Shown here: piece by piece, positions 16,902 to 25,216 of the stretch
How positions within the stretch are numbered: the first letter of the stretch is position 1
How the letters are laid out: each line of letters opens with the position of its first letter
Assembly (NCBI GenBank): GCA_017556045.1
Contig: JAFZFF010000049.1
Location: forward strand, 1 to 47,045
DNA: 47,045 nt
Direction: 5' to 3'
Source of the DNA: Bacteroidaceae bacterium
GTDB lineage: Bacteria; Bacteroidota; Bacteroidia; Bacteroidales; Bacteroidaceae
Made by a program: the position numbers and the translations under genes
The notes under the pieces: model-generated
Databases searched by the model: none
Seen by the model: the letters and a program-made list of their open reading frames with translations, nothing else
Told to the model about the DNA's origin: nothing

Positions 16902-19391
16902 TCATAGCTTCTGATATTCTCCCTCGTTGTCTGTAGGGGCTATATGTTTGCGGAGCACCCATGTGCGGATGAGCGTCTTGGCCTTACGGGTGAGTTCCTC
17001 GTCAGTGGCCGTGGAGTCGTTGGTGCGTTTCAGAGCCACGAGCTGGGCTAGTGTGAATATGCCATCAGCATTGCCGAGCTGGGAGAGCTCACTCTTGGGT
17101 CCTCGGGTAGAGATGCGTGGTGTGGTGGCCATGCACTGGCGTTTCTCCCACGATGCGATCTCTGAGGCAAATACGGTGAGCTTACACTCCATGCCGTAGT
17201 TGAATGCATGGTGCAGCCACGGCTCCCATGAGGCATCCCACTGGTAGTCATTACAGATGTATAGCATCGTCGCCTTCTGCTTCGTGATGAGTAGCTGGCG
17301 ATGACACAGTTTGTAGTATTCGGGGTTCTGGTGATGAGATAGGGGCGACTCAGGGTTAGAGTATGTGAGGCGTATCTCCTCTATGACGCGATCGATGTCG
17401 GGTGAGACGATTTCGCCTGAGGCGCTCTCCAGACGGTCGAGATAGATGGACAGCTGTTCGTAAAACTCAGGCGTAGGGTCCTGGTATCGGGGCACGTCAT
17501 ACGAGTCGGGCACGATAGCTATGTCACATCGGCCCACAGATCCACGTTCGATTCCAGCGCGGAAGAAATCCTGCGTGCCAGGAAATGTCGATGAGGCTAA
17601 GATATTTACCGACATCACCGTCATTGCCGATATGGCATCGGCCGACACACGCAACGCTCCGAATTTGCTCGTGTCAAATGCCGAGAGGATAATCTCCTGA
17701 CCTGCACCCAGTTTGGTGCCTGCCGACTGCATCTTGCGCAGGTCATCGATCTCGCTCACCTTGATAAATGCACGTTCACCCATAGGCTCCAGTGCAGAGA
17801 GACGCTCCAGCAAAGCTGGTTCGGTCATGTTGCTACTCAGTAGTCTTAGCGGTACCACAGGCTTCAGAGGCTGTGGCTCACCCTTAGGTGTAGTGCGCTT
17901 CTGTTCCTGCCATGCCGTGATCTGTGTCCACGAGCTGAGGTCGTGCAGTCGGTGTCGCTCGGTGATGAGGTCGCTGATCGTGTCAGAGAATCCCTTACCA
18001 GAGGATGAGTTGCCCACGATGATTGTCGTGAACTGCAGATTTCTGCGCTTGCCCGATACGTCGCGTATGGTCACTGCATTGTTGAGAAATGTGCCCAGTG
18101 GGCTGAACACCATTGCCGCTACAGCCTCGCGGGCATTCTCGGGGACGAGCGGGGTGAACAGCTTGATGAGAGCGGGTGGCTCTATTTCGGTATTGGCCGT
18201 AGCCCACAGGCTGTTGCTTACCTCGGGTTGCTCCTGCTGGTAGGTCATCGCAAGGGCCGTATCTGATTGCCCAAGCGCATTGGCGAGCTCGTCGGGCAAT
18301 TTGTAGAGCCATGTCTTCTCATGACCCAGCGCACTGCGGATAGCAGCGATAGCCTCACGCTCGGGGAGGCCATAGAAGTCGAGCGCTCGTAATGCATCTA
18401 CCACGTCAGCTTTGCTGATACCTTCGATATAAGCCATCTGGCGAGCCACAGCATAGAGCATATTGTTGCGGTTGCCCTCAGCTACTACGAGCGAGCCGTC
18501 GCCCAGCTGCTGTGTGATGCTGGCAGCAATCTCTCCTAATTCACAATTGACATTTGATATTTGACAATTAGTCTCCGCGATGGTTGCATTGTCCCTCTTC
18601 AAGGGGGCGTAGCGAGGCCCTTGGAGGCTTGGCTGAATGCCAAGCCGTGCCGAACGAGGGGAACACAGAGCACTGTGTGACGGAGGACCCGCAAGGGAGC
18701 CCGCAGGGCGGAGGGGGTAACTGCCATCGTCAACGTTATCCCTTACTGCCAGCGAACACGTTTCTTCGCATTGCACAGAATGACAATTAAGGACGCTATA
18801 GCCATCCTGACTGAGCGATACTTGAGGTACAACGTCAGCAAAGAGGAGTGACAGGTCGCCACCCAATATCCTGCCAGTGCAGAACATCAGCTTGTTGCGG
18901 TTTTTCGTAGATGGGTCAAGCACAAGGCAGTCAGTCAGCAGTTGTGCCCATTGCGTATGGTTCTCAGCTACACCCAATGACATATCCAGCTTGGGCACGA
19001 GGATGTGCAGCTTACGGCTGGCGCTCTCCATAGCCACATGTGGACAGTCTGCGATACCTAACTCAGCGAGGCGGGCGAGGAACTGCGCATATCTTACCTG
19101 TGCCGATATCTCGTCGCGATCATCATCGATAAAAATCCACCCAGAGTCCACCATATCATCCGCCTTATGGCTGGGATTGTTCGCATCCAGGCGCAAGGCC
19201 TGAGGTATAATAGCTATGAGCAGTTTCTTCCAAGGAGAGTCCTTGCCCTTGCCCATGGCCAGGTCCATACGATAGTTTTTCAGCGTCAGCTGGTTCGCCT
19301 CAGAGCGCACGAGACGGAGCAGTTCGTCAGGTGACGATACGGAATGGGTGTTCTTGTCCAGCGCATTGGTTACATAGTCTAATCTTCTCAT
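16902..19391 (-). CDS. VirE N-terminal/DUF3987-type ATPase (829 aa) with a repeat-derived linker
   Basis: The N-terminal 215 residues look like the BT4734/BF3469 (VirE-N, primase-like) domain, including SGWIFIDDDRDE and HVAMESASRKLHILVP. The C-terminal two thirds are DUF3987, a P-loop module with Walker A GNSSSGKG near residue 462. Such proteins occur on mobile and accessory loci and are thought to act in replication or DNA processing. Residues about 224-283 are atypical (Pro/Ser/Arg-rich, then NCQISNVNCELG) and are encoded by an intergenic-type repeat (18591-18720 and AT-rich flank 18537-18572) inserted in frame. The last codons and stop lie in a ctcatagct repeat. Upstream are two small genes on the same strand; downstream the HU-like gene. 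Confidence 0.82.
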   Translation of the reverse strand: MRRLDYVTNALDKNTHSVSSPDELLRLVRSEANQLTLKNYRMDLAMGKGKDSPWKKLLIAIIPQALRLDANNPSHKADDMVDSGWIFIDDDRDEISAQVRYAQFLARLAELGIADCPHVAMESASRKLHILVPKLDMSLGVAENHTQWAQLLTDCLVLDPSTKNRNKLMFCTGRILGGDLSLLFADVVPQVSLSQDGYSVLNCHSVQCEETCSLAVRDNVDDGSYPLRPAGSLAGPPSHSALCSPRSARLGIQPSLQGPRYAPLKRDNATIAETNCQISNVNCELGEIAASITQQLGDGSLVVAEGNRNNMLYAVARQMAYIEGISKADVVDALRALDFYGLPEREAIAAIRSALGHEKTWLYKLPDELANALGQSDTALAMTYQQEQPEVSNSLWATANTEIEPPALIKLFTPLVPENAREAVAAMVFSPLGTFLNNAVTIRDVSGKRRNLQFTTIIVGNSSSGKGFSDTISDLITERHRLHDLSSWTQITAWQEQKRTTPKGEPQPLKPVVPLRLLSSNMTEPALLERLSALEPMGERAFIKVSEIDDLRKMQSAGTKLGAGQEIILSAFDTSKFGALRVSADAISAMTVMSVNILASSTFPGTQDFFRAGIERGSVGRCDIAIVPDSYDVPRYQDPTPEFYEQLSIYLDRLESASGEIVSPDIDRVIEEIRLTYSNPESPLSHHQNPEYYKLCHRQLLITKQKATMLYICNDYQWDASWEPWLHHAFNYGMECKLTVFASEIASWEKRQCMATTPRISTRGPKSELSQLGNADGIFTLAQLVALKRTNDSTATDEELTRKAKTLIRTWVLRKHIAPTDNEGEYQKL
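18591..18720. repeat. GC-rich repeat element inserted within the DUF3987 gene
   Basis: It begins with gtccctcttcaaggggg and ends cggagggggt, the same ends as the palindrome at 318-481. It contains the nested hairpins GGCTTGG/CCAAGCC and CACAG/CTGTG. It remains open in the DUF3987 frame. Confidence 0.75.
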
Positions 19392-19445
19392 TTCGTTTAC
19401 TTCTTTAATGATTGTTGTTCAGATAAATACTAATCACTGTTCTCA

Positions 19446-19736
19446 TCAGGATGGCTTGTAGAACCTCACGGGGTGCCACTCGCCTTCATCATTCTTACCA
19501 TATACTACGCTTATCGTGTCGCCAATCCTTACCTCATAGAGCTGCTGTACGGAATATCCCTCTACGTAGGGGCGCGTGAGGCGGATGCTTCGCTCGCTGA
19601 TGTACTTGTCTACACACTGCTTGTCGGTAATGGAAATCTCAAACTCCCAATACTCCTCACCTCCTCGGTACAGATAGTTAAGGCCATCGATGGTGGCGTA
19701 CACGGTAATCTCTTGTCGGTCAAAATTCTTCTTCAT
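19446..19736 (-). CDS. Hypothetical protein (96 aa)
   Basis: Begins with a good ribosome binding site (GGAGG 7 nt upstream, unusual for this genome). The protein is mixed alpha/beta, with EITVYATIDGLNYLYRGGEEYWEFEISI and RIGDTISVVYGKNDEGEWHPVRFY suggesting a small beta barrel. I recognise no family. The preceding 45-codon gene ends in an ATGA overlap, and the DUF3987 gene starts 54 nt downstream, so it belongs to the same operon. Confidence 0.7.
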   Translation of the reverse strand: MKKNFDRQEITVYATIDGLNYLYRGGEEYWEFEISITDKQCVDKYISERSIRLTRPYVEGYSVQQLYEVRIGDTISVVYGKNDEGEWHPVRFYKPS

Positions 19737-19870
19737 TTTTTATCCTCCTTGTTTTTAATGTTATTTACTGCGTCATCCTTTACGATGACAGTTTCATTGT
19801 TCTCACTTGCGAACTCCTGCTCGAAAACGAGCTTGCGGAATTCGTCGGACGAAAAATTGTACGTCTTCAT
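19733..19870 (-). CDS. Small hypothetical protein (45 aa)
   Basis: ATG at 19870, stop TGA overlapping the ATG of the next gene (ATGA). It translates to MKTYNFSSDEFRKLVFEQEF followed by a Glu/Asn/Lys-rich tail. The tight overlap and the ribosome binding site placed inside its 3' end support translation. Function is unknown; it is probably the first gene of the DUF3987/HU/smalltalk operon. Confidence 0.6.
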   Translation of the reverse strand: MKTYNFSSDEFRKLVFEQEFASENNETVIVKDDAVNNIKNKEDKK

Positions 19871-20092
19871 AATCTTTTTGTTTTAATTGTAAGATGTTTT
19901 TGATGTTTCTATTGCAAAACATTATCAACTTTCTAATATTTAAGTCAAAATGTAAGTCGTAATTATTATTCTGCTTACACTTTGTTATTACATCTCTAAG
20001 GAACTGACCCCTTCAGAACCGCCGTTTTTAAATTTTTCCGAAAAACCTTAAATTTTCTGCAGAAAAACATCGCTTTTCTCGGATGCTATCTG

Positions 20093-20100
20093 TATATTTG
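20093..20100 (+). promoter_or_regulatory. -7 box for the ATPase gene
   Basis: TATATTTG 31 nt upstream of the ATG at 20132. A clear -33 element is not seen. The 19871-20092 gap is the divergent promoter region and holds nothing else recognisable. Confidence 0.55.
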
Positions 20101-20131
20101 TGGTAGGATAAACTTTAAAAATTTAGTGATT

Positions 20132-21499
20132 ATGAGTTGGAATTTTTTAGCGACTATTATTTCGAGTGCTCTTTCAAAGGCAGAAGACTTAGATAAGGCC
20201 TTTGCAGGTAAGGGCAAAGGTCGGGGTTTGATAAAGGTGTGCTTAATTATCGTAATTTTTTTTCTTCTTCCTATTATCTTGCTTATCTCGTTATGTAAAT
20301 GGCTCTCGAACATAATTGATAACTCAACTAAAACCAACCCCCTACAGAAAACAAACAAATCAACCACTGCGCAGTCATCAAATCAAACCTCTCAGGCAAG
20401 CAATGTTACAGCTTCAGAAGTGCCGACTCTCAACGAATCGAGCAACGACGATGAACTGATATGTGTGGACCTTGCTGAAGTAGCAGAAAACCCTGATAAT
20501 AGGGTGGTGCAGCTCGTGGGGGAGTGGGTTAAGCAAGAAGAGGTGACCCTGCTCTGCGCTAATCGTGGTGCTGGAAAATCGACTGCCGCGGTGCAGCTGG
20601 CCCTCGAACTGGCAACGGGTGAGTATAGCAAACTTTTCGGGGTGAAGCTCGGACCAAAGCAAGATTGCGTGTACCTCTCCTACGAGATGTCACAAGCGCA
20701 GTGGGGCGAACGCTACCAAGGGGGTGTAGAGGAGCTCAGAGGTAGGGTGAAGATGGTGTTTCCCAAGACAAGAACTATAGATGCGGCACTGGATTGTTGT
20801 AGACAGCTCTGCGATAGCTATCAGAAGACAGGTGCGCGCCACATTGCTATATTCGTTGATAATCTCGGCTGTATCGTCGAAAATGCCAATAATCCCTCAA
20901 ACAAGGATGTCAAGACGCTGATAGACGGACTTCGCGCCCTCATGAACAAATATAGGAGCATGGGGATGACGGTGACCCCTCTCGTAGTGGTGCATACCAC
21001 GAAGGAGGGTGATACACCTAGAGGGAGCGGTGTGTTAGAGAATACCTCTGATGCAACCATCACTATTACGCTGCGCGACGTGGAAGCCAAGGTATGCGAT
21101 ATCGCGCTCACACGCAGTCGCTCAGGAGCTACACCCTTGCCTTTTGCAGCACGCTTAGTGAGTGAGCCTTACCTCCATTTCGAACCCGCGGAGATTCCTT
21201 TCTCTCAACCGGACTCTGCATTAGCGGACAGGGAGGCTGAAGGTCGACAGTCGTTGGTAGAGCGTGCAAAATATTTGGCAAGTGATAAAGGTAAAGACGA
21301 GTTGGATAAACTGAAGGCTGAGCTGGGCAGTGAAGACCACTATGCCAATATGCCAGAGGATGAAAAGGCGGAGTTGGTAGCTCTTGCCAAGACTCTTGTA
21401 GATGAAAGATACTCATTTCGTCTTACATCAGCTATCATATTGCTTGAAAAGGGCAAATATATCAGCCACGACGCAATAAGTAAATGCTGTAAGGGATGA
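20132..21499 (+). CDS. Membrane-anchored RecA-fold (AAA_25-type) ATPase (455 aa)
   Basis: ATG at 20132 preferred; an in-frame GTG at 20126 would add two residues. A short amphipathic N-terminus precedes one transmembrane segment (about 34-57, VCLIIVIFFLLPIILLISL) and a 60-residue Ser/Thr/Asn-rich linker. The ATPase domain follows: Walker A ANRGAGKST near 143-151, VYLSYEMS, and Walker B-like HIAIFVDNLG near 235. This domain is found in RepA-like helicases and DnaB/KaiC-like proteins of mobile elements, which are normally soluble; the membrane anchor is unusual. The C-terminus is charged and helical. It is divergent from the DUF3987 operon. A role in DNA or plasmid maintenance, or in defence, is only inference. 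Confidence 0.75.
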   Translation: MSWNFLATIISSALSKAEDLDKAFAGKGKGRGLIKVCLIIVIFFLLPIILLISLCKWLSNIIDNSTKTNPLQKTNKSTTAQSSNQTSQASNVTASEVPTLNESSNDDELICVDLAEVAENPDNRVVQLVGEWVKQEEVTLLCANRGAGKSTAAVQLALELATGEYSKLFGVKLGPKQDCVYLSYEMSQAQWGERYQGGVEELRGRVKMVFPKTRTIDAALDCCRQLCDSYQKTGARHIAIFVDNLGCIVENANNPSNKDVKTLIDGLRALMNKYRSMGMTVTPLVVVHTTKEGDTPRGSGVLENTSDATITITLRDVEAKVCDIALTRSRSGATPLPFAARLVSEPYLHFEPAEIPFSQPDSALADREAEGRQSLVERAKYLASDKGKDELDKLKAELGSEDHYANMPEDEKAELVALAKTLVDERYSFRLTSAIILLEKGKYISHDAISKCCKG

Positions 21500-21615
21500 T
21501 TAACAAATAGAATATCAACATGTTAAATTCTTACAGAACCTTACAGCATATCTTGCGCTGTATTTGCCCTGTAAGCGTTGTGTAAGCCTCCTTGTAAGGC
21601 ACTATAAGCAGTCAG

Positions 21616-21645
21616 AACAGCCATCTATGAAGGTGGCTGTTTTTG
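21616..21645 (+). terminator. Intrinsic terminator after the ATPase gene
   Basis: AACAGCCA pairs with TGGCTGTT, followed by TTTTG. Confidence 0.8.
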
Positions 21646-21665
21646 TATTATAGCACCCGTCGACA

Positions 21666-21697
21666 CCCAGCAAACACCACTTGCTGGGATTTTTTTT
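21666..21697 (+). terminator. Second terminator-like hairpin
   Basis: CCCAGCAA pairs with TTGCTGGG around a 7-nt loop, followed by ATTTTTTTT, 20 nt after the previous terminator. Confidence 0.75.
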
Positions 21698-21750
21698 GCA
21701 CCAATAGATAATTATTTGTTATCGATATTCTGATTTTCAGAAATAAATAT

Positions 21751-21758
21751 TACTTTTG
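21751..21758 (+). promoter_or_regulatory. -7 box upstream of the hairpin region
   Basis: TACTTTTG, a full match to TAnnTTTG, in a 590-bp gap with no gene. Transcription would start near 21765. The -33 element is weak. Confidence 0.55.
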
Positions 21759-21764
21759 CAACAT

Positions 21765-21880
21765 CCGAGGGGAGAAATCCTCGGGTCAAGAATGCGTTTC
21801 TTGCTTTATCCTACATAGTGAAATCGCCAAAAAAAACTTTGTAAGAGGATAGGGGCAAAGATACGTCCATTCTGTTTTTG
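21765..21880 (+). ncRNA. Candidate structured small RNA
   Basis: A 5' hairpin (CCGAGG 21765-21770 with CCTCGG 21779-21784) is followed by an 85-nt interrupted stem. Its segments AGAATG/CATTCT, CGT/ACG, TCTTGC/GCAAAGA, TATCCT/AGGATA and TACATAG/CTTTGTA pair in order, around a loop with an A-run. The stem ends in CTGTTTTTG, as an intrinsic terminator would. It lies after a -7 box. It does not show the conserved cores of tmRNA, RNase P RNA or SRP RNA. A 6S-like role (long interrupted stem) is possible but not shown. Confidence 0.5.
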
Positions 21881-21901
21881 TATATGATTGTGCGCGTACA
21901 G

Positions 21902-21942
21902 CCTCACGCTGTACCTTGTCAAGGTATACAAACAGCGTGGGG
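21902..21942 (+). other. Strong stem-loop (possible second RNA element)
   Basis: CCTCACGCTGT pairs with ACAGCGTGGGG, with a nested ACCTT/AAGGT hairpin in the loop, followed by TATTTGTTTCTGTTT. Confidence 0.5.
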
Positions 21943-21969
21943 TATTTGTTTCTGTTTATTCTTACTACG

Positions 21970-22048
21970 GTGTTTGGCGATACCTACTATGTGATGAGCG
22001 TGACAAGTCCTTACGCTTTTCTTGTATCCGTTAGCCAAACACATTTTT
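21970..22048 (+). other. Long stem-loop with U-run, possible leader terminator or RNA 3' end
   Basis: GTGTTTGGC-GATAC pairs with GTATC-(bulge)-GCCAAACAC, with an inner AGCGT/ACGCT stem, followed by ATTTTTAC. It ends about 45 nt before the start codon at 22094, so it could terminate an upstream RNA or attenuate the downstream operon. Confidence 0.55.
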
Positions 22049-22093
22049 ACCGCTGACTTTGGGGGACTTATAGGCAATGTAAAGATATTGTCT

Positions 22094-24076
22094 ATGAACG
22101 AGGTGTTACAAAGAGCAACACAATTGCTGCAAGATGGAGAACCAGAACAGGCTTTATTGGTATTGGATGAGCTTGAGGAAATTTCCGAAGAAAGTAAACA
22201 TTTAAAGATTGTTTGTAAGAAATCCTTATCAGAACAATACATATGGCTGTTGAATGACGCTGTAAAAAATAATCGGTACGACGAATTCGATAAATATCTG
22301 AACAGATATCTTCATTTAATCGGAAATGACGAACTTATTGCGAAATTCGTAGATGTGCAAGATGAAATTCATAAGAAAAGAGACTTAAAGAATAAGCAAG
22401 AATTAGTCAGAAGAATAAAGAGTATTCCTTTTCAACTGCTTCAAAAAGTCAAATCAAATAAGCGTTTTTTTGCATTAGGGAGCGGTGTAGTCTTATTGCT
22501 TATCGTAATCCTTGTTTGTTTGACCAGTGGTGGGGAAAATGCGTATACAGATGTGGCGAAAAAAGAATTAAAGGGTAACGTCAAATATGTTGCAGTATAT
22601 AGCTATTCGCTAGAACTACAAGATGGAGAACTTGTAGAAGAACCCATGGAATTTGAAAACGAAAGAGGAGTCTTTGACTATAGTGAGTCATACTACAATG
22701 TGGAGGGGATGCTCGAGAAATATCGTGTAATATGGGATACATATATGAATACAGATACGTATATATATGAGAAAGGATTGCTCAAAGAAATAAAGCATAC
22801 ATTCAATGATAGAAGACATCCAGAGGTTACACGATTTACATATAACGACAAAAAACGATTGGTGGAAAAAAGTGAAAATAGTAATGGTAGTGTCTCTAGA
22901 ACGTCCTATGCGTATGATGCCAGAGGGTATATGATTTCTGATGGAGAATATGAATACACTTATGACCGTAAAGGACGTTTGAAAAAAAAATATTCCCAGC
23001 ATTATAAGGAGGAAATCTTTTCATATGACAAATCGGGAAATGTAAAAAATTACTTGATTGAGTTTTCTGATCCTACAGGCCTTTATGAGGACTCTAATAC
23101 AGAGTATAATATTATATATGATAGACAAGGAAGAATTGTAGAGAAAAGGGAAAAAGACAGAACAAATGATTGTTATACAGTAGAAAAATATACCTACGAA
23201 GATGATGAAAAAGGAAACTGGATTGTACAAAACACATTTGTTGATGGAGAGTTGTCTTATAGAACAAGGAGGAATATCGAGTATTACGATGAAGAGGAGC
23301 ATCTAAATGTTTATGAAAAGCTCGTTAAGGGTTATTATGAGGCAGGAATGCCGTGCAGACCCCTACTATTTAATCCTGAAGTAAAGGATTATATAGTGAA
23401 TACAAAAAGCCAGAAATTCTATGATTTGGCAATAAAGTACACGGATGAGAGTGTGATTTTTCAGAGGGATGCATGGGGCGGCTATTATGCAAATGCTGTG
23501 AGCGAAGAGGATGGTTTTGGAACTAAAATCTCTATGAAAAACTATTTAGATATAGAATTATATGTTGTTGGACAACAAACAAATAGTAGGGGAGAGTTCG
23601 ATATCTTACCTTGGGAGAAAGGATATGTTGATAATTATAATGGACCGGCTGATGGAAATACTCCTGTATATTTGCTAACATATCCCTTCCATTATTATTC
23701 TGATAGTGGTCAGTCTATCATAGAAAATGTAGAAATCCGAATAGATCAGTACGGTTTGAGATTTATATGTCCATCATTCTCTTATTATCCTTATGTAACT
23801 TTTAGGGTCACAAGATCTTATGGTGGGCAATGGAGTATACCAGTAAACCACAGTAAACAAGTAGTTCATATAGGCTGGGACAATGATAAGATCTATGAGT
23901 TATTAGAAATTATTTCGACTGAAACGACGATCATCAGCATTGATTGTATAAGTAGTGGAGGTAACAAGCGTACATATTTTGCAGACTTCTCTGGTATGGG
24001 GAATACGAGGTTGGTCGTATTGGAATTTATGTACGAAGCGGGTGCAATAAAATCCATCAAAAATAACTCCAATTGA
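22094..24076 (+). CDS. Membrane protein with YD/RHS-like repeats (660 aa)
   Basis: ATG at 22094 is preferred; the open frame continues upstream only through the hairpin region. The cytoplasmic N-terminus (1-120) is helical and TPR-like (ATQLLQDGEPEQALLVLDEL). One transmembrane segment lies at about 125-145. The outer part has repeats of the type YNDKKRLVEK, YDARGYMIS, YDRKGRLKKK, YDKSGNVKNY and YDRQGRIVEK (about 235-360), then a beta-rich C-terminal domain. I do not recognise a named family. Base composition is clearly richer in A/T than the conserved genes around it. The next gene follows after 3 nt, so it leads an operon with the SPFH protein. Confidence 0.75.
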   Translation: MNEVLQRATQLLQDGEPEQALLVLDELEEISEESKHLKIVCKKSLSEQYIWLLNDAVKNNRYDEFDKYLNRYLHLIGNDELIAKFVDVQDEIHKKRDLKNKQELVRRIKSIPFQLLQKVKSNKRFFALGSGVVLLLIVILVCLTSGGENAYTDVAKKELKGNVKYVAVYSYSLELQDGELVEEPMEFENERGVFDYSESYYNVEGMLEKYRVIWDTYMNTDTYIYEKGLLKEIKHTFNDRRHPEVTRFTYNDKKRLVEKSENSNGSVSRTSYAYDARGYMISDGEYEYTYDRKGRLKKKYSQHYKEEIFSYDKSGNVKNYLIEFSDPTGLYEDSNTEYNIIYDRQGRIVEKREKDRTNDCYTVEKYTYEDDEKGNWIVQNTFVDGELSYRTRRNIEYYDEEEHLNVYEKLVKGYYEAGMPCRPLLFNPEVKDYIVNTKSQKFYDLAIKYTDESVIFQRDAWGGYYANAVSEEDGFGTKISMKNYLDIELYVVGQQTNSRGEFDILPWEKGYVDNYNGPADGNTPVYLLTYPFHYYSDSGQSIIENVEIRIDQYGLRFICPSFSYYPYVTFRVTRSYGGQWSIPVNHSKQVVHIGWDNDKIYELLEIISTETTIISIDCISSGGNKRTYFADFSGMGNTRLVVLEFMYEAGAIKSIKNNSN

Positions 24077-24079
24077 TAT

Positions 24080-25168
24080 ATGGCGCTAATTAAATCTATC
24101 TATTGGGAACAGGAAGACCGTGAAGAATTGGTCTATAAGTTCCCGTTTAACAACATCAGTTTGGGCAGTGTGCTCACGGTGAATGAGAGTCAGGAGGCAT
24201 TGTTCTTCAAGAGTGGTGTGCTGTGCGATACATTCGGCGCAGGACGTCATACTCTCTCTACAGCCAATCTTCCTGTACTGAAAAAGTTATTAAATCTGCC
24301 AAGCGGTGGTGATACCACGTTTACGGCTGAAGTGTGGTTTGTCAGCAAACTCGAAAAACGTAATATGTATTGGGGTACGGGTGGGTTGCGTATCGTTGAC
24401 CCCTACTTCCAGATACCCATCAAGATATCGGCTCGTGGCCAATATGGCATAAGGGTGTCTGATAGCGCATTGTTCATGAAAAAACTGATAGGTACATTAT
24501 CGTATGTGACCACCGAGTTGATCGAAGATCAGTTCCGCATAGACGTGATAGAGACGGTTAAGGTCTCCATTGCCAAGTTTATGAAGGAGAACAATGTCAA
24601 TATCAACGAGCTTGGCGTAAGTTACAAGGAACTATCGAAGTCCATTGCTAAAGATTTACAAACTGTATATGACGAGTATGGTGTAGAATTGCTCAATTTC
24701 AATGTCGAGGATATCGGATTTGACGAAAACGATAAGGGTTACCAAACCGTGATGGAAGGTGTAGCTGAACAGGCGAAGTTGAGCAAATTGGGTGTGAGCT
24801 ATGCGCAACAGAAGCAGTTTGATATAGCACAGACGGCAGCTGGCAATGAAGGGGCTGGCAACTTTATGGGCATAGGCATGGGGCTTAGTATGGGTAATGC
24901 TGTTGGTCAGATGGTGAGTAATACCATGCAAGTAATGCCACAGGCTCCGCAGATGTCATCGTTCTACGTTGCCAAGAATGGACAGACAACAGGTCCGTTC
25001 ACTATTGATGTCATACAGGGTATGATCAAGCAGGGTGAGGTCATCGCTACTACCTATGTGTATAAAGTCGGTGGTCAGGCTTGGGTGTTGGCTATAGATG
25101 ACGCTGAACTATCTCGATTGTTCGCCATGATGGCACCTCCACCACCTCCCCCTCCTGTAGGAATGTAA
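24080..25168 (+). CDS. SPFH-domain protein (virion-core-like/YdjI family) with C-terminal GYF_2 domain (362 aa)
   Basis: Residues about 1-260 match the SPFH/COG4260 'virion core protein' type: ESQEALFFKSGVLCDTFGAGRHTLST, then PIKISARGQYGIRV and the long helical region. SPFH proteins oligomerise at membranes and organise microdomains. Residues about 293-345 form a GYF_2/DUF4339 module (FYVAKNGQTTGPFTIDVIQG), thought to bind proline-rich ligands; the tail itself is a polyproline run. It sits in an operon with a membrane protein, a four-helix membrane protein and a zinc-ribbon TM2 protein, so a shared membrane-stress or microdomain role is likely. Confidence 0.88.
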   Translation: MALIKSIYWEQEDREELVYKFPFNNISLGSVLTVNESQEALFFKSGVLCDTFGAGRHTLSTANLPVLKKLLNLPSGGDTTFTAEVWFVSKLEKRNMYWGTGGLRIVDPYFQIPIKISARGQYGIRVSDSALFMKKLIGTLSYVTTELIEDQFRIDVIETVKVSIAKFMKENNVNINELGVSYKELSKSIAKDLQTVYDEYGVELLNFNVEDIGFDENDKGYQTVMEGVAEQAKLSKLGVSYAQQKQFDIAQTAAGNEGAGNFMGIGMGLSMGNAVGQMVSNTMQVMPQAPQMSSFYVAKNGQTTGPFTIDVIQGMIKQGEVIATTYVYKVGGQAWVLAIDDAELSRLFAMMAPPPPPPPVGM

Positions 25169-25216
25169 ATTGCTTGAGAATATAAAGATAATATCAATCA
25201 CAAACACGAGTAGGAT

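Noticed and set aside
21751-22048. tmRNA, RNase P RNA, SRP RNA or retron ncRNA
   Set aside because: No tag-peptide/CCA ends, no RNase P or SRP conserved cores, and no reverse transcriptase nearby.
22022-22093. Upstream extension of the 660-aa protein from a TTG
   Set aside because: The extension is encoded by the 3' arm of the hairpin at 21970-22048; ATG at 22094 starts the helical domain.
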